Part shown: piece after piece, positions 47,431 through 52,512 of the stretch
Numbering within the stretch: the stretch's first letter is position 1
Layout: each line of letters begins with the position of its first letter
NCBI GenBank assembly: GCA_902598305.1
Contig: CACKBL010000013.1
Location: forward strand, 1-52,512
Reading direction: 5' to 3'
From: an uncultured Bacteroidota bacterium
GTDB lineage: Bacteria > Bacteroidota > Bacteroidia > Flavobacteriales > Flavobacteriaceae
DNA length: 52,512 nt
The notes under the pieces: generated by a model
Databases searched by the model: none
Told to the model about the DNA's origin: nothing
The model's input: only the letters and a program-made list of their open reading frames with translations
Program-made: the position numbers and the translations under genes

Positions 47431-47458
47431 CATTTTTTTATTTAAGAACTTATATTTG
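47427..47458 (+). promoter_or_regulatory. Candidate queE promoter, near-leaderless
   Basis: TATATTTG at 47451-47458 is a perfect -7 match, with TTTA at 47427-47430 as a -33 candidate 20 bp upstream. Only 4 nt separate the box from the queE ATG at 47463, so the transcript would start at or very near the start codon. Confidence 0.45.
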
Positions 47459-47462
47459 ATGT

Positions 47463-48095
47463 ATGAATCAAAGTCTTGAAAAAATTAAAGTAAATAATGG
47501 TAAAATTTTACCCCTTATGGATACTTTTACAACTATTCAAGGTGAGGGTTTCCATTCTGGAAAGTCAGCTCACTTTCTAAGAATTGGTGGATGCGATATT
47601 GGATGTCATTGGTGTGATATAAAGGAAAGCTGGAATTCTGATTTATACCCACTAGTCAAGATTGGAAATATTATTGAAACGATTAATCCTTCAACCGACT
47701 TAATCATAATTTCAGGGGGAGAACCATTAATTTGGGACATGATGCCTTTAACAGATGCGCTAAAAAAAATGAATAAAAAAGTTCATCTCGAAACTTCTGG
47801 TGCCTATCCACTGTCAGGTTATTGGGACTGGATTTGTTTATCTCCAAAAAAAAATAAGCCGCCAATCCCTGAACTATTTGAAAAAGCTGACGAATTAAAA
47901 ATAATAGTTCATAATAAACATGATTTAACATTTGCAAAACAAAATGCAAAATACGTTGAAAGAGATTGTATTTTGTTTTTACAGCCAGAATGGAGTGTGA
48001 AAAAAAAGGTTATGCCATTGATTGGTAAATTTATATTAGAGAATCCCAATTGGAGACTTTCTCTTCAAACACACAAATATCTTGGAATAAAATAG
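47463..48095 (+). CDS. queE: 7-carboxy-7-deazaguanine synthase QueE
   Basis: 210 residues, a radical SAM enzyme that contracts the ring of carboxytetrahydropterin to 7-carboxy-7-deazaguanine in queuosine synthesis. FTTIQGEGFHSGKSAHFLRI leads into GGCDIGCHWCD, with Cys44, Cys48 and Cys51 as the CX3CX2C iron-sulfur ligands. IISGGEPLIWDMMPL is the SAM-binding GGEP motif, and HLETSGAYPL and WICLSPKKNK follow as in QueE. queC, queD and queF are not adjacent. Its 3' end stops 4 bp before that of namZ. Confidence 0.93.
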   Translation: MNQSLEKIKVNNGKILPLMDTFTTIQGEGFHSGKSAHFLRIGGCDIGCHWCDIKESWNSDLYPLVKIGNIIETINPSTDLIIISGGEPLIWDMMPLTDALKKMNKKVHLETSGAYPLSGYWDWICLSPKKNKPPIPELFEKADELKIIVHNKHDLTFAKQNAKYVERDCILFLQPEWSVKKKVMPLIGKFILENPNWRLSLQTHKYLGIK

Positions 48096-48099
48096 ATTA

Positions 48100-49269
48100 C
48101 TAAGGATATAGTAGATATTTTTCTCTTAGCTTTTTGAACTTTTTCAATCCGTTTTCCCAACTTTTTCTTATTTCTTTTTCCGACAAGTTATTTTTTATTT
48201 GTTGCTCAAGGATTTTTGTGCCAGCCAGCAATGAAAACCTTGAAGTGAAAAAATTATTTTTTTCTGGATACTGAGTATAAGCGTCTATTAACCACTTAAT
48301 TTCAATTCTAGACAATCTTTCCGTCATTCTTAAATCCTTACCATAACATACAACATCTTGATGTTTTGGATTTTGAGAGCCTAAATTTGGTTTTGGTATG
48401 AATGAAAAAGTAGATTTAAATCTTGGATTTCCAAATATTTGAAACTGTAAATTTGTACCCCTCCCAATACTTACTGGGGTTTGTTCAAATAGACATAAAC
48501 TGGGATACAAGTTTACAGATTTTTTATTTGGAAGATTTGGAGAGGGAGGTAAAGGTAAGTCGTATTGTAAATCATGGGTGTAGTTTTTTACCCTAATTAC
48601 TTTGATTTCACACTTAGAATCAATAAGATTTTCTCCATTAATCATGTTTGCTATTTCTCCGAGCGTCATTCCATGTACAATTGGAATTTCAATTATTCCC
48701 ACAAAACTTATGAACTCCTTTTCTAAAATTGGACCATCTATATAATGTCCATTTGGATTTGGTCTATCAAGTATGATTAGTGGTACTTTATTTTCAGCAC
48801 AAGCTTGCATTGTATAATAAAGTGTTGATAGATAAGTGTAAAATCTAGCCCCTACATCTTGGAGGTCAAATACCATTATGTCAATTCCCTTTAACTGGTT
48901 GGGGCTTGGTTTTTTGTTTTTCCCATAAAGTGAATAAATATTTATATTACGTTTGTAATCAAAATCATTTTTTATCAAAGCTCCATTTTCTTTATTACTC
49001 AAAAATCCATGTTCTGGAGCAAAAACTGCTTTAACTTCTTGTTTCAATTTAAGCAATGTGTCTAGTAAGTGAACTAGTTTATTTTCTGTTCTAATAACAC
49101 TCGAGGAATTTGATACAAGTCCAATTTTTTTGTTCTCTAATAAAGGAATAAACTCTTCTATTGATTCAGCCCCTAAAATTATAGTTTCTTTTTCTTCTTG
49201 AAAATTTGAAAATAAAACATGAACTTGTAAAAAAAATATAAAATTAATTATCGTTAAAAATCCTCTCAT
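48100..49269 (-). CDS. namZ: NamZ-type exo-beta-N-acetylmuramidase (DUF1343)
   Basis: 389 residues with an N-terminal signal peptide (MRGFLTIINFIFFLQVHVLF). The body is DUF1343, a family shown in other bacteria to remove terminal MurNAc from peptidoglycan fragments. Characteristic segments are KKIGLVSNSSSVI, AVFAPEHGFL with Glu86 and His87 likely at the active site, FDLQDVGARFYTYLSTLYYT, LDRPNPNGHYIDGPIL and VPIVHGMT-like IPIVHGMTLGEIANMINGE. The C-terminal part has SIGRGTNLQFQIFGNP and FSLLAGT. It probably takes part in cell-wall turnover in the periplasm. Its ATG abuts the TTG of the divergent permease gene with no base between. Confidence 0.9.
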   Translation of the reverse strand: MRGFLTIINFIFFLQVHVLFSNFQEEKETIILGAESIEEFIPLLENKKIGLVSNSSSVIRTENKLVHLLDTLLKLKQEVKAVFAPEHGFLSNKENGALIKNDFDYKRNINIYSLYGKNKKPSPNQLKGIDIMVFDLQDVGARFYTYLSTLYYTMQACAENKVPLIILDRPNPNGHYIDGPILEKEFISFVGIIEIPIVHGMTLGEIANMINGENLIDSKCEIKVIRVKNYTHDLQYDLPLPPSPNLPNKKSVNLYPSLCLFEQTPVSIGRGTNLQFQIFGNPRFKSTFSFIPKPNLGSQNPKHQDVVCYGKDLRMTERLSRIEIKWLIDAYTQYPEKNNFFTSRFSLLAGTKILEQQIKNNLSEKEIRKSWENGLKKFKKLREKYLLYP

Positions 49270-50505
49270 TTGAATTTTGAATTTTTTATTTCTAAAAGAA
49301 TTAGCAAGTCGCTATTTAGCGAAAATAACGTTTCATCACGAATAATAAAAATTGGAATCGCAGCTATAGCAATTGGAATCGTAATTATTTTGATTTCCAT
49401 GTCAACGGGATTTGGACTTAAAAAAGAAATCAAAAAAAAATTAACAGCTTTAAATGGAGACTTGAAAATATCCTATTACGATAGTAATAATTCATATATC
49501 TCTACAAAACCTATAGACCTAAATAAAATCAATAAAAAAAAATGGTTTGATTCAAAAAAAATTGAATATTTCTATTCCTATGCAAATAAAGCTGTACTAT
49601 TTAAAACTGCAGAAAATTTTGATGGAGGTATTCTAAAAGGGCTTGATTCTAATTTCCCATCTCACAATTTAGAAACTTATTTAATTGAAGGGAGATTTTT
49701 AGATAAAAAAAATTCTGAAAGTCTTGAAATTATTATTTCATCACAAACTTCAGAAAAATTAGATTTAAAAGTGGGTGATTTCATAAATTCTTTTTTTTAT
49801 GATTTTTTAAAATCCAAATTTCCAAAGAAAAGGACGTTTAAAGTTGTTGGAATATTCAATAGTGGTTTTGTAGATTTTGATAAAAATTTTTCTTTCACAA
49901 ACCTAGAAGTACTTCAGAGAATTAATGGATGGGATAAGGATGACGTTGGAGGAATTGAACTGATTTTGAAAAATCAATTCAAAAATTCTAACTATAAGGA
50001 AACAATATACAATTATTTACCCTCTAACATTGATATACAAGCTATAGATGATCTTTATAGCGGAATTTTTAATTGGATCTCGATGTTTGATTTTAATATA
50101 CTTGTTATATTAACAGTAGTTATTTTCGTTGCTATTTTAAATATTACAATAGCAATAATAATTTTGGTTATTGAAAAATCAAAATTAATAGGACTTATGA
50201 AAATTTTTGGTGCGCCTTATAGAAAAATACAGAAAATTTTTTTGCTTGTTACTTTAGGCATAATAATCAAAGGCTTAATTGTTGGTAATATTATAGGGCT
50301 AATTTTGATTTTTTTGCAAGACCAATTCAATTTAATTGGATTAGACCCCAATAATTACTTTGTGAATGTGGTACCTGTAGAAATTTCCCTGTCAAATATA
50401 GCATTTGTAAACTTTTTAATATTAATATTTTCCATTATGGCATTTTGGATTCCGATGCTTATAATTTCGAGAATGGAAATAATCAAAGTATTAAAAATAA
50501 AATAA
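49270..50505 (+). CDS. ABC transporter permease, FtsX/LolC-like
   Basis: 411 residues with the MacB/FtsX/LolC layout: a first transmembrane helix (about 25-48, IKIGIAAIAIGIVIILISMS), a large periplasmic domain (about 50-260), then three more helices (about 275-300, 318-345, 375-400) in an FtsX domain with KLIGLMKIFGAPYRKIQKIF. The start is TTG; the resulting MNFEFFISKRI matches the usual N-terminus of flavobacterial homologues as I know them. It would export or extract lipid or lipoprotein substrates with a separate ATPase that is not adjacent. The role of this subgroup is not firmly known. Confidence 0.85.
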   Translation: MNFEFFISKRISKSLFSENNVSSRIIKIGIAAIAIGIVIILISMSTGFGLKKEIKKKLTALNGDLKISYYDSNNSYISTKPIDLNKINKKKWFDSKKIEYFYSYANKAVLFKTAENFDGGILKGLDSNFPSHNLETYLIEGRFLDKKNSESLEIIISSQTSEKLDLKVGDFINSFFYDFLKSKFPKKRTFKVVGIFNSGFVDFDKNFSFTNLEVLQRINGWDKDDVGGIELILKNQFKNSNYKETIYNYLPSNIDIQAIDDLYSGIFNWISMFDFNILVILTVVIFVAILNITIAIIILVIEKSKLIGLMKIFGAPYRKIQKIFLLVTLGIIIKGLIVGNIIGLILIFLQDQFNLIGLDPNNYFVNVVPVEISLSNIAFVNFLILIFSIMAFWIPMLIISRMEIIKVLKIK

Positions 50506-50556
50506 GTTTTAGATTGTGGTAGAAAATAAATTTAAATTAAAATTAATTTAGCTGTT

Positions 50557-51534
50557 ATGGAATATCATAAAAATATTTTGGGGACTATTGGAAATACACC
50601 ATTAGTAAAACTAAACAAAATAACTAAAGAAGTTCCAGGACTTGTGCTTGCAAAAATAGAAAGTTTTAATCCGGGGAATTCCATAAAAGATCGCATGGCT
50701 CTTAAGATGATTGAAGATGCAGAATCAAGTGGAAAGTTAAAGAAAGGAGGTACAATAGTGGAAGGCACATCAGGCAACACCGGGATGGGCTTAGCATTAG
50801 CTGCTAGAGTAAAAGGATACAAACTAACTTGTGTTACAACAGATAAGCAATCAAAAGAAAAAATAGATGTTCTTAAAGCGGTTGGAGCTAAAGTTATAAT
50901 ATGTCCAACGAATGTTGATCCTGACGACCCAATGTCATATTACTCAACAGCTAAAAGGATTTCAAATGAAGTTTCAAATGCATGGTATGCGGATCAGTAT
51001 AATAACCTATCAAATACAGTTGCACATTACGAAAAAACTGGACCAGAAATATGGAAACAAACGGATGGTAAAGTAACCCACTTTGTCGTTGGTGTCGGGA
51101 CTGGAGGGACTATATCAGGTGTTGCAAAATTTTTAAAAGAAAAAAATAAAAAAATTAAAATTTGGGGTATAGATACTTACGGATCAGTTTTTAAAAAGTT
51201 TCATGAAACGGGTATTTTTGATAAAAATGAGATATATCCATATTCAACCGAGGGTATTGGTGAAGATATTATTCCAAAGAATGTTGATTTCTCATTAATT
51301 GATTTTTTTGAAAAAGTAAATGACAAAGATGCAGCTATTTATACTCGGAAATTGGCTCTGGATGAGGGAATATTTGCTGGAAACTCTTGTGGAGCTGCGA
51401 TAAAGGGATTAATTCAGTTAAAGAGTAATTTTACTTCAAAAGATGTAATTGTTGTTTTGCTTCATGATTCAGGTTCAAGATACCTTGCCAAGATATTCAA
51501 TGATGAATGGATGAAGTCTAAAAAATTTATATAA
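50557..51534 (+). CDS. PLP-dependent cystathionine beta-synthase / cysteine synthase-like enzyme
   Basis: 325 residues, fold type II PLP enzyme. Lys44 in NPGNSIKDRMA binds PLP, EGTSGNTGMGLALAARVKGY forms the substrate loop, and GVGTGGTISGVAKFLKEKNK the phosphate-binding loop. The segment CPTNVDPDDPMSYYSTAKRI, then YADQYNN, resembles cystathionine beta-synthase more than the CysK or CysM O-acetylserine enzymes. The C-terminal CBS-domain pair that senses S-adenosylmethionine in many such enzymes is missing. It acts in sulfur amino acid metabolism; whether it makes cystathionine or cysteine cannot be decided here. A 51-bp gap separates it from the permease. Confidence 0.88.
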   Translation: MEYHKNILGTIGNTPLVKLNKITKEVPGLVLAKIESFNPGNSIKDRMALKMIEDAESSGKLKKGGTIVEGTSGNTGMGLALAARVKGYKLTCVTTDKQSKEKIDVLKAVGAKVIICPTNVDPDDPMSYYSTAKRISNEVSNAWYADQYNNLSNTVAHYEKTGPEIWKQTDGKVTHFVVGVGTGGTISGVAKFLKEKNKKIKIWGIDTYGSVFKKFHETGIFDKNEIYPYSTEGIGEDIIPKNVDFSLIDFFEKVNDKDAAIYTRKLALDEGIFAGNSCGAAIKGLIQLKSNFTSKDVIVVLLHDSGSRYLAKIFNDEWMKSKKFI

Positions 51535-51659
51535 TTTTTAAACCCTAAGGATTAAGTAATTTCAATGATTATTTGATAATAAATGCTTAAATTTATCGTT
51601 TAAGAAAAGATATCTATTGTTCTAGTTTGTTTAATTCCAAATCTACATATCGATATATT

Positions 51660-52512
51660 TTGAAGAATTTATTTTTTCTTACTTTTTTATTCTTTGCCCA
51701 AAATATTTTTTCTCAAACAACTTTAGATCTCAATTTAAACAACAGAGCATATGTAACCGTACCTGCTGAAGGTTCTGATATCAGATATTGTTATAATGAG
51801 CTTGTTGATTTAGAATTCCGAGTTTACAATTTAAGTACAACTAATACTTTAGATTTAACTGCTAATAATTTAAATGTTACTTTGACATTTAGCGGAGCAA
51901 ACTCAGGAAATGCAACTACAACCTTTAACAGTTCTCATTTTTCATCCCCTGGTAACCCAGAATCCGTAAACACAATTCAGAAAAATGGCGGATTTGCAAC
52001 ATTTAGGTGGCCGACAGATTTATCGTTTTCAAACGCAGGAACTACAACAATAGTTATTCTTGCTCAACCCGTTGGGGTAACAGACACCTCTTCAACGAAC
52101 AATAGCATAACATTTCAAATCGTTAATCTAGCGCAACCTTCCCAAATCGATTTAAGTTCTACAGCTCTTAGTAATACCGATTTTTGTGAAGGAGAGTCGA
52201 TAACCTTTACTGCTACTTCAACTTCAGATATAGTTACCTATACTTTTTACATTGGAGGAGTTTCAGTTCAATCATCAACGACAAACTTATTCACTCCTTC
52301 GCCTGTTTTATCTTCGTCAGTCTCAGTTTCTGTTCTTGGATTGACTTCAGATAGTTGTTCAACTAGTAACACACTTTTTATGTTCTATAATGATGTTTCG
52401 GTCAAAGGGACAATTGGTCAAGTTTCAACAACAGTCTGCGCGAATGAAACACCACCACCTTTTACAAATGTTGTTTCAGCATCTGGGGCTAGCACAATAA
52501 CCTACAGATGGC
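51660..52512 (+). CDS. Large secreted surface protein with Ig-like domains (5' part)
   Basis: The frame stays open from a TTG at 51660 to the window end (284 codons visible). The N-terminus is a signal peptide (MKNLFFLTFLFFAQNIFSQ). Residues 20-165 form a beta-rich Thr/Ser/Asn-rich domain (LVDLEFRVYNLSTTNTLDLT). From about residue 170 an Ig/PKD-like domain begins, with DFCEGESITFTATSTSDIVT, and another starts near 260 (TTVCANETPPPF), the repeat style of large Bacteroidota adhesins. Such proteins usually end in a type IX sorting domain, outside this window. No in-frame ATG precedes the signal peptide; a TTG at 51627 is possible but less fitting. The 125 bp before it hold no other gene. Confidence 0.8.
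   Translation, partial: MKNLFFLTFLFFAQNIFSQTTLDLNLNNRAYVTVPAEGSDIRYCYNELVDLEFRVYNLSTTNTLDLTANNLNVTLTFSGANSGNATTTFNSSHFSSPGNPESVNTIQKNGGFATFRWPTDLSFSNAGTTTIVILAQPVGVTDTSSTNNSITFQIVNLAQPSQIDLSSTALSNTDFCEGESITFTATSTSDIVTYTFYIGGVSVQSSTTNLFTPSPVLSSSVSVSVLGLTSDSCSTSNTLFMFYNDVSVKGTIGQVSTTVCANETPPPFTNVVSASGASTITYRW

Noticed and set aside
1-52512. tRNA, rRNA, riboswitch, transposase or attachment-site sequences
   Set aside because: I looked through the gaps, most of which are under 200 bp, and saw no cloverleaf, known riboswitch core, transposase or terminal repeats. A covariance-model scan would be needed to exclude small RNAs.

Overview
The window is AT-rich (by eye about one third G+C), gene-dense chromosomal DNA from a marine-type member of the Bacteroidota, most likely a small-genome flavobacterium. 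Several points agree on this: a SusC/SusD pair, a PorT-like type IX secretion protein, a TamL-like Omp85 lipoprotein, a short primary sigma factor without region 1.1, TAnnTTTG boxes of the Bacteroidota type upstream of genes, and a green-type proteorhodopsin beside its retinal-forming partner blh. I cannot name the genus. Nothing here looks like a phage, a plasmid, an insertion sequence or a CRISPR array, and I found no tRNA or rRNA gene.

Layout. (1) 1-2030: the 3' part of rpoC, closely followed by a DUF3467 gene. (2) 2027-8074, minus strand: rpe, rpoD, pnp, rpsO, accD and fbaA, covering central metabolism, transcription and RNA turnover. (3) 8114-12995: an envelope and RNA-methylation block with tamL (-), a TrmH-family methyltransferase (+), porT (-) and rlmB (-). 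(4) 13011-17703: a susD/susC operon on the minus strand, closed by a strong hairpin. (5) 18013-34843: one unbroken plus-strand str-S10-spc-alpha supercluster of 32 genes, rpsL to rplQ, with a TAAATTTG promoter just upstream. (6) 35029-38785: carA, eno and gltA. (7) 38756-42087: an SDR-DUF2867 protein (-) and argS (+). (8) 42091-43871: a bidirectional terminator, proteorhodopsin (-) and blh (+), the phototrophy cassette. (9) 43913-48095: ffh, folD, an unknown membrane protein, a VOC protein and queE. (10) 48100-52512: a NamZ-type muramidase (-), an FtsX/LolC-like permease, a cystathionine beta-synthase-like enzyme, and the start of a large secreted surface protein that runs off the window.

How the genes work together. 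Most of the window is translation and transcription machinery with core metabolism around it. The accessory or ecological layer is thin: SusCD for nutrient uptake, proteorhodopsin plus Blh for light-driven proton pumping, and surface and secretion functions (PorT, TamL and the terminal Ig-like protein). Packing is tight, with four convergent pairs overlapping at their 3' ends and one divergent pair with adjacent start codons.

I did not find a clearly new multi-gene system. The observations most worth following are a 24-bp in-frame tandem repeat at the end of rplQ, zinc-ligand loss shared by AccD, L36 and S14, TTG starts that appear only on envelope genes, a hairpin between a possible promoter and the rlmB start, the DUF3467 gene behind rpoC, and an unassigned multi-pass membrane protein.
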